Shown: piece by piece, positions 1 to 9,601 of the stretch
Position numbering within the stretch: position 1 is the stretch's first letter
Layout of the letters: each line of letters starts with the position of its first letter
Origin: Bradyrhizobium sp. G127
Lineage (GTDB): Bacteria > Pseudomonadota > Alphaproteobacteria > Rhizobiales > Xanthobacteraceae
DNA: 64,000 bases
Direction: 5' to 3'
NCBI RefSeq assembly: GCF_021502575.1
Contig: NZ_JAKFGN010000003.1
Span: 1-64,000 of the forward strand
Position numbers and translations under genes: made by a program
Notes under the pieces: model-generated
Database searches by the model: none
What the model was told of the DNA's origin: nothing
What the model saw: the letters and a program-made list of their open reading frames with translations, nothing else

Positions 1-1
1 T

Positions 2-283
2 ACCGCGTGTGACTCGCTTCTGATCGGCGACAAGTGCGGCGCGCATACCGTGCCGTATATCGAGGCCAAGAACTCGTCGGCGCTGTTCGAGCACGAGGCG
101 ACCACCTCGAAGATCTCCGAGGAGATGCTGTTCTACTGCGTGCAGCGCGGCCTGTCGCAGGAGGAAGCGGTGGCGCTGGTCGTCAACGGCTTCGTCAAGG
201 ACGTGCTGCAACAATTGCCGATGGAGTTTGCGGTCGAGGCCCAGAAGCTGATCTCGATCTCGCTGGAAGGAAGTGTCGGATGA
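2..283 (+). CDS. sufB: SufB, Fe-S scaffold subunit (C-terminal part)
   Basis: The window opens inside this gene, so only about 93 C-terminal residues are seen, in frame from base 2. The sequence around PYIEAKNSSALFEHEATTSK and the glycine-rich end with FVKDVLQQLPMEFAVEA is typical of SufB, the scaffold subunit of the cytosolic SufBCD complex. Its family builds a Fe-S cluster on SufB-SufD using the SufC ATPase. sufC starts 37 bases after the stop, so this is the upstream gene of a sufBCDS operon. The N-terminus and promoter lie outside the window. Confidence 0.93.
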   Translation, partial: TACDSLLIGDKCGAHTVPYIEAKNSSALFEHEATTSKISEEMLFYCVQRGLSQEEAVALVVNGFVKDVLQQLPMEFAVEAQKLISISLEGSVG

Positions 284-320
284 GTGTGCTGGATCAGATC
301 CGCAACGGAGGGAATTCGCG

Positions 321-1079
321 ATGACGCCGCTCCTGGAAATCCGTAACCTCCAGGCTGAAATCGCCGGGAGAAAGATTCTCAACGGTCTGGCTCTCACGGT
401 GAACGCCGGTGAGATCCACGCCATCATGGGCCCCAACGGAGCAGGCAAGTCGACGTTGTCTTATGTGCTGGCTGGAAAGCCAGGCTACGAGATCACCGGC
501 GGCGAGATCCTGTTCAAGGGTGAAGACCTGCTGGCGATGGCGCCGGACGAGCGCGCGGCCAAGGGTGTGTTCCTCGCGTTCCAGTATCCGCTGGAAATTC
601 CGGGCGTTGCTACCATCACGTTCCTGCGCACCGCCTACAATGCCCAACGCCGGAAGCGCGGCCAGGAGGAGCTGTCGTCTCCGGATTTGCTCAAGCGCGT
701 TCGCGAGATCGCCAAGAAACTCAACATCGACGCCGAGATGCTTCGTCGGCCACTGAACGTCGGGTTTTCCGGCGGGGAGAAGAAGCGGAACGAAACGCTG
801 CAGATGGCGCTGCTTGAGCCGCTTCTCTGCGTCCTTGATGAGACCGATTCCGGCCTCGACATCGATGCCTTGAAGGTCGTCGCCAATGGCGTCAACCAGT
901 TGCGCGCAAGCGAACGCGGCATGATCGTGATCACGCATTACCAGCGCCTGCTGGATTACATCGTGCCGGACATCGTCCATGTGCTCTCCGCCGGCAGGAT
1001 CGTGAGAACCGGCGGCAAGGATCTGGCTCTCGAACTTGAGGCGACTGGATACGCTCGGTATCAGAACGAGGCGGCTTGA
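321..1079 (+). CDS. sufC: SufC, Fe-S assembly ATPase
   Basis: A 252-residue ABC-type ATPase of the SUF system. Walker A is MGPNGAGKST, the ABC signature is FSGGEKKRNETLQ and Walker B ends in LLCVLDETDSGLD, followed by the H-loop region VITHYQRLL. The ATG at 321 is chosen over an upstream GTG because a strong ribosome binding site (GGAGGG) sits just before it. SufC is a soluble ATPase that drives conformational change in SufB-SufD. It lies between sufB and sufD with almost no spacing, so the genes are probably co-transcribed. Confidence 0.97.
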   Translation: MTPLLEIRNLQAEIAGRKILNGLALTVNAGEIHAIMGPNGAGKSTLSYVLAGKPGYEITGGEILFKGEDLLAMAPDERAAKGVFLAFQYPLEIPGVATITFLRTAYNAQRRKRGQEELSSPDLLKRVREIAKKLNIDAEMLRRPLNVGFSGGEKKRNETLQMALLEPLLCVLDETDSGLDIDALKVVANGVNQLRASERGMIVITHYQRLLDYIVPDIVHVLSAGRIVRTGGKDLALELEATGYARYQNEAA

Positions 1080-1084
1080 CGATC

Positions 1085-2416
1085 ATGAACGTTGGAATTC
1101 GCCCGGTCAGGACAGAAGCCGAACTCGGCCTGGTCGATGTCTATGCGACGTCGCGACAGTCGCTGCCGGGAGGTAGCGACATTGCCGCGGTGCGCACCGC
1201 TGCCTTCAATCATTTCGTTCTCGCGGGGCTGCCGCATTCGCGCGTTGAATCCTGGAAATATACCGATCTGCGACGGTTGATGCGAGATGCCAAGCCGCTT
1301 GCGGCTCTGCCGGACGCCGCCGCGAAGGCACGTGCGCGCGATGGGGAAGGTTTGCTGACGGAACTCGGCTTTCGGCGGCTGGTGATCGTCGATGGCTCAT
1401 TTGTGGCGGAATTGTCAGATCTTATGGATCTTGAAGCAGGTCTTGTCGTTCGGCAAATGGCGGAAGCGCTGGCCCTGGACGAGCCCTTGCTGTCGCAGGG
1501 CCTTGGTCCGACCGTTCCTGCCGGCGATCCGGCGCTCGCCCTGAATACGGCACTGGCGGGCGACGGCGTCGTCATCACAATTTCCCCAGGCGTTGCCATC
1601 GAGCGGCCGATCCAGCTTGCTTTCGTCAATACGATTGCAACGCCGGCGGCGATGGTGACCAGATCGCTGGTGGTGGCCGGTGGTGGTGCGCGTGCGACTC
1701 TCATTGAGACCCATGAAGGTCCCGATCAATCGGATTATCAGGTCAACACTGCGCTTCAGGTGGTGGTTGGCGATGAAGCGCGGGTCGATCATGTCAAGGT
1801 CACGTGCGAGGGAAGCGCGGCCATCCACGTCGCGACGCTTCTGGTCAATATCGGGGCCCGGGCAAAATTCAACGAGTTGGGCTTCACGATCGGCGGCTCC
1901 GTCGTCCGCAATCAGATGTTCATGCTGCTCGCGGGCGAAGGCACCGAGACGAATCTGCGCGGCCTGAGTCTTCTGGCGGGGCGGCAGCACGCGGATGCCA
2001 CCCTGACCGTCGATCACTCTGCGGCCAATTGTCAGAGCCGCGAGGTTTTCAAGATGGTCGTCGACGACGACGCCCGCGCCGTATTTCAGGGCAAGATCTC
2101 GGTTCGGCCGCAGGCGCAGAAGACGGACGCGAAGATGATGTCTCGCGCGTTGCTGCTGTCCGATAGCGCGGAGGCCGACAGCAAGCCGGAACTCGAGATT
2201 TTTGCCGACGATGTTCAGTGCGGGCATGGTGCCACGACGGGTGCTCTGGATGATCAGCTCAAGTTCTACCTGATGGCGCGCGGCATTCCGGAAAAAGATG
2301 CTGAGGCTTTGTTGATTCAGGCCTTCGCCGCCGAAGTGCTCGAGACCGTCGAGCATGAAGGCCTGCGCCAAGCGCTGATGGACACGACGCTGGCGTGGCT
2401 GGGACGACGGAGATGA
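1085..2416 (+). CDS. sufD: SufD, Fe-S assembly scaffold partner
   Basis: A 443-residue protein with SufD features: an N-terminal segment with ESWKYTDLR and a C-terminal beta-helix core ending in the DVQCGHGATTGALDDQLKFYLMARGI stretch shared by the SufB/SufD family. It partners SufB in the SufBC2D scaffold. The ATG at 1085 lies 5 bases after the sufC stop; a TTG at 1076 is also in frame but has no better support. The gene is followed by sufS after 4 bases, so it sits in the middle of a tight operon. Confidence 0.95.
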   Translation: MNVGIRPVRTEAELGLVDVYATSRQSLPGGSDIAAVRTAAFNHFVLAGLPHSRVESWKYTDLRRLMRDAKPLAALPDAAAKARARDGEGLLTELGFRRLVIVDGSFVAELSDLMDLEAGLVVRQMAEALALDEPLLSQGLGPTVPAGDPALALNTALAGDGVVITISPGVAIERPIQLAFVNTIATPAAMVTRSLVVAGGGARATLIETHEGPDQSDYQVNTALQVVVGDEARVDHVKVTCEGSAAIHVATLLVNIGARAKFNELGFTIGGSVVRNQMFMLLAGEGTETNLRGLSLLAGRQHADATLTVDHSAANCQSREVFKMVVDDDARAVFQGKISVRPQAQKTDAKMMSRALLLSDSAEADSKPELEIFADDVQCGHGATTGALDDQLKFYLMARGIPEKDAEALLIQAFAAEVLETVEHEGLRQALMDTTLAWLGRRR

Positions 2417-2420
2417 AGCC

Positions 2421-3662
2421 ATGCACCCGGCGGTAAGCAACGGCAGCTACGATGTCCGCCGGGTGCGTGAGGACTTTCCGATTCTGGCGATGCAGGTTTA
2501 TGGCAAGCCGCTGGTCTATCTGGACAATGCAGCGTCCGCCCAGAAGCCGAAGGCAGTTCTCGATCGTCTGACACAGGCCTACACATCCGAATACAGCAAC
2601 GTTCATCGGGGATTGCATTATCTCGCCAATGCGGCGACCGAAGGCTATGAGGGCGCCCGGGAAAAGGTCGCAGGCTTTCTGAATGCCCGGCGCAGCGATG
2701 AAATTATTTTCACCCGGGGTGCGACCGAAGCGATCAATCTCGTCGCCCAGACATTCGGCCGCGAACGGATCGGACCGGGCGACGAAATCGTGCTCTCCAT
2801 CATGGAACATCATGCCAACATCGTTCCCTGGCATTTTCTGCGGGAGCGTCAGGGCGCTGTCATCAAATGGGCGCCTGTAGACGACGAAGGCAACTTTCTG
2901 ATTGATGAATTCGAGAAGCTGCTGACCGATCGCACGAAGATGGTCGCGATCACTCAGATGTCGAACGTACTGGGCACTGTGGTCCCGGTGAAGGACGTGG
3001 TCCGGATTGCGCATGCGCGAGGAATCCCCGTGCTGGTAGACGGTGCGCAATCTTCCGTTCATCTCGACGTGGACGTGCAGGACATCGATTGCGATTTCTA
3101 TGTCATCACCGGTCACAAACTATACGGGCCGACCGGGATTGGCGCGCTCTACGGCAAGCACGAGCATCTTGCGGCGATGCCGCCGTTCAACGGCGGTGGC
3201 GAAATGATTCGCGAGGTGCATCGCGATTACATTACATACGGTCAGCCGCCGCATCGGTTTGAAGCCGGAACCCCTGCGATTGTTCAGGCGATCGGGCTGG
3301 GTGCGGCCATCGACTACATCGACTCCATCGGCAAAAGCCGCGTCAGAGCGCATGAAAGCGCGCTGCTGACATATGCCCAGGAGAAGCTCGGTGAGATAAA
3401 TTCATTGCGGATTATTGGGACGGCGGCCGAGAAGGGTGCGATTCTATCGTTCGAAATGAAAAGCGCTCATGCGCACGATTTCGCGACAGTCCTCGATCGC
3501 GCGGGCGTTGCGGTGCGGGCCGGAACGCATTGTGCTATGCCTCTCCTGGAACGCTTCGGTGTGACGGCCACCTGCCGGGCCTCGTTCGCTTTATATAACA
3601 CGCATGAGGAGGTCGATGCTCTCGCTCAGGCCCTCACGAAGGCGCAGGAGTTCTTCGCATGA
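2421..3662 (+). CDS. sufS: SufS, group II cysteine desulfurase
   Basis: A 413-residue PLP enzyme that takes sulfur from L-cysteine for Fe-S assembly. The N-terminus RVREDFPILAMQVYGKPLVYLDNAA, the PLP lysine in ITGHKLYGPTGIGALYG and the active-site cysteine in RAGTHCAMPLLERFG mark it as SufS rather than NifS, which is encoded separately at 21995. It overlaps the next gene by 4 bases (ATGA). SufE, its usual sulfur acceptor, lies just downstream on the opposite strand at 4020-4472. Confidence 0.96.
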   Translation: MHPAVSNGSYDVRRVREDFPILAMQVYGKPLVYLDNAASAQKPKAVLDRLTQAYTSEYSNVHRGLHYLANAATEGYEGAREKVAGFLNARRSDEIIFTRGATEAINLVAQTFGRERIGPGDEIVLSIMEHHANIVPWHFLRERQGAVIKWAPVDDEGNFLIDEFEKLLTDRTKMVAITQMSNVLGTVVPVKDVVRIAHARGIPVLVDGAQSSVHLDVDVQDIDCDFYVITGHKLYGPTGIGALYGKHEHLAAMPPFNGGGEMIREVHRDYITYGQPPHRFEAGTPAIVQAIGLGAAIDYIDSIGKSRVRAHESALLTYAQEKLGEINSLRIIGTAAEKGAILSFEMKSAHAHDFATVLDRAGVAVRAGTHCAMPLLERFGVTATCRASFALYNTHEEVDALAQALTKAQEFFA

Positions 3663-4009
3663 GTTACCAGACTGTCGCCTCACGACCTGTCACGATTGCC
3701 CGCGTCGCCCATGATGGACGGCGGCGGCATATTGCACGAACTTCCGGCGGCGCAAGCAAGCGCGAATTCAAGTTGGGCGACGCCGTGCGCTCGTTGACCC
3801 GGGTCAATAACGACGGAATTTATCCTCACAAGGATATTGGTGAGACGCTTGTTCATCCGGGGGATGCCGGGATCGTTCGCGAGCGATGGAGTTTTCTGGG
3901 GGAAGTCTATTACACGGTTGAGTTTGTCGCCTGCGCGACAGCGGTCATCATGCGCGGCCCGGAGATGACGGGAGCCGTAGAGCTGAGGAATTGCCGTCCC
4001 TTATATTGA
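3659..4009 (+). CDS. NifZ-family protein at the end of the suf operon
   Basis: A 116-residue protein. After about 40 N-terminal residues it has a NifZ-type core: KLGDAVRSLTRVNNDGIYPHKDIGETLVHPGDAGIVRERWSF, then EVYYTVEFV. Compared with the typical NifZ at 28030 it shares the RNDGTYP and GDxGxV elements. NifZ proteins help P-cluster maturation of the MoFe protein. The start overlaps sufS by 4 bases, so it is translated with the suf genes, which ties the SUF system to nitrogenase assembly. The family call is fairly sure; the exact role is not known. Confidence 0.8.
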   Translation: MSYQTVASRPVTIARVAHDGRRRHIARTSGGASKREFKLGDAVRSLTRVNNDGIYPHKDIGETLVHPGDAGIVRERWSFLGEVYYTVEFVACATAVIMRGPEMTGAVELRNCRPLY

Positions 4010-4019
4010 GCTGCTGGCT

Positions 4020-4472
4020 TCAAGCGCCATCCGCAAGCGCATCCCGGGCATCGTTGCGGATGCGCCCGACCATGGAGCGAAATCCATTGGAGCGTTGCGG
4101 GGTGAGATGCTCGCCCAAACCCAGGCGATCGAATAGCGCAATAGGATCGGCCGCCAGAATCTCGCTGGCCTGTTTGCCGGACACAGCGGAGAGCAGAATG
4201 GCGACAAGGCCGCGCACGATGTGTGCGTCACTGTCACCATGGAATGTGAGGAAGGGCCGATTGTCGGCAAGACTCACTATGGTGGCGAGCCAGACCTGAC
4301 TGGCGCAGCCCTGCACCTTGTTCACCTCGGTGCGTTGACTTTCGGATAACGGGCTCATGCCGCGACCCAGTTCGATAACATAGCGATACCGATCGTCCCA
4401 TTCTTCCAGTAACGAGAAGTTATCGATGATCTCATCGATCGACGGGATGCTGGGCGCGGGTAATGATTCCAT
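4020..4472 (-). CDS. sufE: SufE, sulfur acceptor for SufS
   Basis: A 150-residue SufE. The N-terminal half reads IIDNFSLLEEWDDRYRYVIELGR and the acceptor cysteine lies in KVQGCASQVWL, as in the family. SufE takes persulfide sulfur from SufS and passes it to SufB. It is convergent with the NifZ-like gene with a 10-base gap. It lies downstream of the receiver-only gene on the same strand (54-base gap after its stop), so it is probably transcribed from the sigma54-type promoter at 4978-4993. Confidence 0.95.
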   Translation of the reverse strand: MESLPAPSIPSIDEIIDNFSLLEEWDDRYRYVIELGRGMSPLSESQRTEVNKVQGCASQVWLATIVSLADNRPFLTFHGDSDAHIVRGLVAILLSAVSGKQASEILAADPIALFDRLGLGEHLTPQRSNGFRSMVGRIRNDARDALADGA

Positions 4473-4526
4473 TGGCGATTGTCGTCCTGTTTTCTGTTGC
4501 CGCGGTCCGGCTGTTACTCGGGGCGG

Positions 4527-4946
4527 TTACCCAAGTGAAACCAGCGACAGGCTGCTTTCGTCGAGCACGGTGTTGACCTTGCCATGAACGGAATCAAAAG
4601 TAATCGGCTTGCCCAGCACACCGTGAGCTCCCTCGTCGAGGCTTCTGAGTGCGAGCGGATCGCGGAGCGAATCGGCCACGATCAGGATTTTTGCGTCAGA
4701 CAATCGGCATGCGATCTCGGCCAAACGTCGTTTGCCATCGCTCTGTAAAAAGCCGATCCCGAGCAATACGACATCCGGTCGCACGTTCGCGGCTTTGGCG
4801 AATGCCAGATCGAGGCTCCTGAAGGCGTGCGCCTCGTTGCGGTCATCCAGGATGAACTGGAGAGCCGATCGAATAATTTCATCGTCTTCAACCACGAAGA
4901 TCCGACGGTTCTCCACTGGGCGGAAAGGTTCGGGATGGATGCGCAT
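4527..4946 (-). CDS. Receiver-domain-only protein without phospho-acceptor Asp (copy 1)
   Basis: A 139-residue protein made of one response-regulator receiver domain with no output domain. The acidic pocket (VVEDDE, residues 18-23) and the conserved lysine (GKP, K113) are present, but the phospho-acceptor Asp expected in PDVVLLxI is Gly63 (codon ggg). It therefore cannot be phosphorylated in the usual way. The ATG at 4946 follows GAGGGCGAC; an upstream TTG in frame overlaps the promoter and is less likely. It is divergent from nifH copy 1. A paralogue with the same Asp-to-Gly change sits divergent from nifH copy 2 (38787-39221). Function unknown. Confidence 0.9.
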   Translation of the reverse strand: MRIHPEPFRPVENRRIFVVEDDEIIRSALQFILDDRNEAHAFRSLDLAFAKAANVRPDVVLLGIGFLQSDGKRRLAEIACRLSDAKILIVADSLRDPLALRSLDEGAHGVLGKPITFDSVHGKVNTVLDESSLSLVSLG

Positions 4947-4977
4947 GTCGCCCTCACTGATCTGGTCTGCTCCATCA

Positions 4978-4993
4978 AGCAAACACCGTACCG
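4978..4993 (-). promoter_or_regulatory. Sigma54-type -24/-12 promoter for receiver-sufE
   Basis: On the minus strand the bases read CGGTACGGTGTTTGCT, with GG and GC 12 bases apart as in sigma54 promoters. It lies about 32 bases before the receiver start at 4946. The 405-base gap 4947-5351 holds this promoter, one NifA-type site and the nifH promoter, and no convincing gene. Confidence 0.6.
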
Positions 4994-5105
4994 CGAGCAG
5001 CCGCGGTGGTTGCCGCTGCTTTCTCGCAACAACTCATCGGGGCGGGATCGCTAGTTGTTTTGTTTGAGACAGCCTCCTGTCTGGACGTCGGGTGACACCC
5101 AGCGA

Positions 5106-5121
5106 TGTCGGGTTTGCAACA
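5106..5121. promoter_or_regulatory. NifA-type upstream activator site for nifH1
   Basis: TGTCGGGTTTGCAACA fits TGT-N10-ACA exactly. It lies 84 bases upstream of the nifH -24 element and about 113 bases upstream of the divergent promoter, so it could serve both directions. Confidence 0.8.
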
Positions 5122-5189
5122 AGAGTCTCGCGCCTGCTCGATTTCGTTATCTCGTTAGAATCAATGGGAGTTTCGCCGGCCGTGCGCGC

Positions 5190-5205
5190 TGGCACAGTCG
5201 TTGCA
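5190..5205 (+). promoter_or_regulatory. Sigma54 -24/-12 promoter of nifHDK
   Basis: TGGCACAGTCGTTGCA matches the TGGCAC-N5-TTGCW consensus perfectly. The nifH start at 5352 is about 135 bases downstream of the expected transcription start, leaving a long leader. Confidence 0.92.
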
Positions 5206-5318
5206 AACCCAGTCTGTGCAAGGCGATGGTTGCTGGCTGGATGCCTCTCGAAGCGGAAGAGCAAAGTCCGTAACCGCGCCGCGCAATGAGGATCTTCCAA
5301 GATCAAACTGCGCGGTAA

Positions 5319-6257
<939 letters not shown>

Positions 6258-6279
6258 CACTTTTCATTCGATAAGGCAT

Positions 6280-6301
6280 CGGCCCCTCCCGCGAGGAGCC
6301 G
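6280..6301 (+). other. Hairpin between nifH1 and nifD
   Basis: CGGCCCCTC-CCGC-GAGGAGCCG forms a short GC-rich stem with one mismatch. There is no T run, so it is more likely an mRNA stabiliser or attenuator than a terminator. nifH transcripts are often more abundant than nifD in diazotrophs; the role here is inference. Confidence 0.4.
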
Positions 6302-6340
6302 GGCTCCGCCACCGCAAATGGGATAGCGAGGAAAATCAAA

Positions 6341-7843
6341 ATGAGTTTAGCGAAAACGCAGAGCGTTGCGGAGATCAAGGCTCGCAACAAGGAACTGATC
6401 GAAGAGGTCTTGAAGGTCTATCCGGAAAAGACCGCAAAGCGCCGCGCCAAGCACTTGAATGTGCACGAAGCCGGCAAGTCTGATTGTGGCGTCAAGTCGA
6501 ACCTCAAGTCGGTTCCCGGTGTGATGACCATCCGCGGTTGCGCCTACGCCGGCTCCAAGGGCGTGGTCTGGGGCCCGATCAAGGACATGATTCACATCAG
6601 TCACGGCCCGGTGGGTTGCGGGCAATATTCTTGGGCGGCCCGGCGCAACTATTACATCGGAACGACCGGCATCGACACTTTCGTGACCATGCAGTTCACC
6701 TCCGATTTCCAGGAGAAGGACATCGTCTTCGGCGGCGACAAGAAGCTCGCCAAGATCATGGATGAAATCCAGGAGCTGTTCCCGCTCAACAACGGCATCA
6801 CCGTGCAGTCGGAATGCCCGATCGGCCTGATCGGCGACGACATCGAGGCCGTCTCCAAGCAGAAGTCGAAAGAATACGAAGGCAAGACCATCGTGCCGGT
6901 GCGCTGCGAAGGTTTCCGCGGTGTGTCGCAATCGCTTGGCCACCATATCGCCAACGACGCGATCCGTGACTGGGTGTTCGATAAGATCCCGGCAGATGCT
7001 GCGCCTCGGTTCGAGCCGTCGCCTTACGACGTGGCGATCATTGGCGACTACAATATCGGTGGCGACGCCTGGTCTTCCCGCATTCTGCTGGAGGAAATGG
7101 GCCTGCGCGTCATCGCTCAGTGGTCAGGCGACGGCAGCCTCGCCGAGCTGGAAGCGACGCCGAAGGCGAAGCTCAACGTTCTGCATTGCTATCGCTCGAT
7201 GAACTACATCTCGCGTCATATGGAAGAGAAATACGGTATTCCGTGGTGCGAGTATAATTTCTTCGGGCCGAGCAAGATCGCCGAGTCGCTTCGCAAGATC
7301 GCAAGCTTCTTCGACGACAAGATCAAGGAAGGCGCCGAGCGCGTCATCGCGAAGTATCAGCCTTTGATGGACGCGGTCATCGCAAAATACCGGCCGCGGC
7401 TGGAAGGCAAGACCGTGATGCTGTTCGTCGGTGGTCTTCGCCCGCGTCACGTGATCGGCGCCTATGAAGACCTCGGCATGGAGGTGGTCGGCACCGGCTA
7501 CGAGTTCGGCCACAACGACGACTATCAGAGAACGGCCCAGCACTATGTCAAGGACGGCACGCTGATCTATGACGACGTGACGGGATACGAGTTCGAGAAG
7601 TTCGTCGAGAAGGTCCAGCCCGATCTTGTCGGATCGGGCATCAAGGAGAAGTACGTGTTCCAGAAGATGGGTGTGCCGTTCCGGCAGATGCATTCCTGGG
7701 ACTATTCCGGCCCCTATCATGGCTATGACGGTTTCGCGATCTTCGCGCGCGACATGGACATGGCGATCAATTCGCCGATCTGGAATAAAGCCAAGGCGCC
7801 ATGGAAGGCGGCGCCGAAAGCGACGCTGATAGCCGCGGAATAA
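6341..7843 (+). CDS. nifD: NifD, MoFe protein alpha chain
   Basis: A 500-residue nitrogenase alpha subunit. P-cluster cysteines lie in [23 protein letters not shown] and [12 protein letters not shown]. The FeMo-co ligands are Cys283 in [10 protein letters not shown] and His451 in [14 protein letters not shown], equivalent to Cys275 and His442 of Azotobacter. It pairs with NifK in the alpha2beta2 MoFe protein. It is the second gene of nifHDK, 83 bases after nifH. Confidence 0.98.
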   Translation: MSLAKTQSVAEIKARNKELIEEVLKVYPEKTAKRRAKHLNVHEAGKSDCGVKSNLKSVPGVMTIRGCAYAGSKGVVWGPIKDMIHISHGPVGCGQYSWAARRNYYIGTTGIDTFVTMQFTSDFQEKDIVFGGDKKLAKIMDEIQELFPLNNGITVQSECPIGLIGDDIEAVSKQKSKEYEGKTIVPVRCEGFRGVSQSLGHHIANDAIRDWVFDKIPADAAPRFEPSPYDVAIIGDYNIGGDAWSSRILLEEMGLRVIAQWSGDGSLAELEATPKAKLNVLHCYRSMNYISRHMEEKYGIPWCEYNFFGPSKIAESLRKIASFFDDKIKEGAERVIAKYQPLMDAVIAKYRPRLEGKTVMLFVGGLRPRHVIGAYEDLGMEVVGTGYEFGHNDDYQRTAQHYVKDGTLIYDDVTGYEFEKFVEKVQPDLVGSGIKEKYVFQKMGVPFRQMHSWDYSGPYHGYDGFAIFARDMDMAINSPIWNKAKAPWKAAPKATLIAAE

Positions 7844-7919
7844 GCTGCGCTCCCTGGCTCCTCCGGTGGGCGGAGTCAGGGCCTCACGATTACATGCGAT
7901 TTTTGAAAAGGGTGTCACC

Positions 7920-9479
7920 ATGACGCAGAATGCAGAACACGTGCTCGATCACTTCGAGCTCTTCCGCGGACCGGAATACCAGCAGATGCTGGCGAACAAA
8001 AAGAAGATGTTCGAAAATCCCCGCGATCCCGCCGAAGTCGAACGCATTCGCGAATGGGCCAAGACGCCGGAATACCGCGAGAAGAATTTCGCGCGTGAGG
8101 CACTCACGGTGAACCCGGCCAAGGCCTGCCAGCCTCTGGGTGCCGTCTTCGCTGCGGTGGGTTTCGAAGGCACCATTCCTTTCGTGCACGGATCGCAAGG
8201 CTGTGTCGCGTACTACCGCAGCCACTTGTCGCGGCATTTCAAGGAACCGAGTTCCTGCGTTTCGTCGTCGATGACGGAAGACGCCGCGGTGTTCGGCGGT
8301 CTCAACAACATGATCGACGGTCTCGCCAATACCCATGCGATGTACAAGCCGAAGATGATCGCCGTCTCCACGACCTGCATGGCGGAAGTGATCGGTGACG
8401 ACCTCAATGCATTCATCAAAACGGCGAAGGAGAAGGGTTCCGTGCCTGAAGAGTACGACGTCCCGTTCGCCCATACGCCCGCCTTCGTTGGCAGTCATGT
8501 CACCGGATACGACAATGCATTGAAGGGCATTCTCGAGCATTTCTGGGATGGCAAGGCCGGAACCGCGCCCAAGCTCGAGCGCCAGCCGAGCGAGAAGATC
8601 AATTTTATCGGCGGCTTCGATGGCTATACCGTCGGAAACACCCGCGAGATCAAGCGTATCTTCGAATTGATGGGCATTGACTATACCATCCTTGCCGACA
8701 ACAGCGACGTGTTCGATACGCCGACGGACGGCGAGTTCCGTATGTATGACGGCGGCACCACCCTGGAGGACGCGGCGAACGCGATCCATGCCAAGGCGAC
8801 GATCTCCATGCAGCAGTACTCCACGGAAAAGACGCTGCCGTTCGTTGCCAACCACGGCCAGGAAGTAGTCGCTTTCAATCATCCGGTCGGAGTTTCGGCG
8901 ACCGACGACTTCATCATGGCGCTATCGCGGATCAGCGGCAAGGAGATCCCGGAAGCTCTCTCCGTCGAACGTGGCCGTCTGGTCGATGCGATGGCGGACT
9001 CCAGCGCGCATATCCACGGCAAGAAATTCGCGATCTACGGCGATCCGGATCTCTGCCTCGGCCTAGCGGCGTTCCTGCTCGAACTCGGCGCTGAACCCAC
9101 CCATGTGCTGGCGACAAACGGCAACAAGGCCTGGGCGGAACAGGTTCAGGCTGTGTTCGACAGCTCGCCGTTCGGTCAGAACTGCCACGTCTATCCCGGC
9201 AAGGATCTCTGGCATATGCGTTCGCTGCTGTTCACCGAGCCAGTGGATTTCCTGATTGGCAACACCTACGGCAAGTATCTTGAGCGCGACACCGGCACGC
9301 CGCTGATCCGGATCGGCTTTCCGATCTTCGATCGCCATCATCATCACCGCTATCCGGTCTGGGGCTATCAGGGCGGCATGAATGTTCTGGTGCGGATCCT
9401 CGACAAGATCTTCGACGAGATCGACAGGAACACCAATGTTCCGGCGAAGACCGACTTCAGCTTCGACATCATTCGCTGA
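7920..9479 (+). CDS. nifK: NifK, MoFe protein beta chain
   Basis: A 519-residue nitrogenase beta subunit. P-cluster ligands lie in [24 protein letters not shown] and [12 protein letters not shown], with the serine-rich [16 protein letters not shown] region of the family. The ATG at 7920 starts the expected [15 protein letters not shown]; an in-frame extension to 7866 is spurious. It follows nifD after 76 bases and probably shares the nifH promoter. Confidence 0.98.
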   Translation: MTQNAEHVLDHFELFRGPEYQQMLANKKKMFENPRDPAEVERIREWAKTPEYREKNFAREALTVNPAKACQPLGAVFAAVGFEGTIPFVHGSQGCVAYYRSHLSRHFKEPSSCVSSSMTEDAAVFGGLNNMIDGLANTHAMYKPKMIAVSTTCMAEVIGDDLNAFIKTAKEKGSVPEEYDVPFAHTPAFVGSHVTGYDNALKGILEHFWDGKAGTAPKLERQPSEKINFIGGFDGYTVGNTREIKRIFELMGIDYTILADNSDVFDTPTDGEFRMYDGGTTLEDAANAIHAKATISMQQYSTEKTLPFVANHGQEVVAFNHPVGVSATDDFIMALSRISGKEIPEALSVERGRLVDAMADSSAHIHGKKFAIYGDPDLCLGLAAFLLELGAEPTHVLATNGNKAWAEQVQAVFDSSPFGQNCHVYPGKDLWHMRSLLFTEPVDFLIGNTYGKYLERDTGTPLIRIGFPIFDRHHHHRYPVWGYQGGMNVLVRILDKIFDEIDRNTNVPAKTDFSFDIIR

Positions 9480-9501
9480 GGTCACGCCTGATGCTGCATT
9501 G

Positions 9502-9536
9502 CCGCCGCTCCAGACACGTGTTGCCGGGAGCGGCGG
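9502..9536 (+). other. Hairpin between nifK and nifE
   Basis: A 10-base GC stem (CCGCCGCTCC with GGAGCGGCGG) encloses a 15-base loop. It lies in the 122-base gap between nifK and nifE. No T tract follows and no -24/-12 element was seen in the gap, so nifEN may be read through from nifHDK with processing or attenuation here. Confidence 0.45.
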
Positions 9537-9601
9537 CGGGCAGACTGACCAGAGAAGAATTCGTTTGCATGCCCAGATATCCCGTTCCGTAGGAGAGACG
9601 C

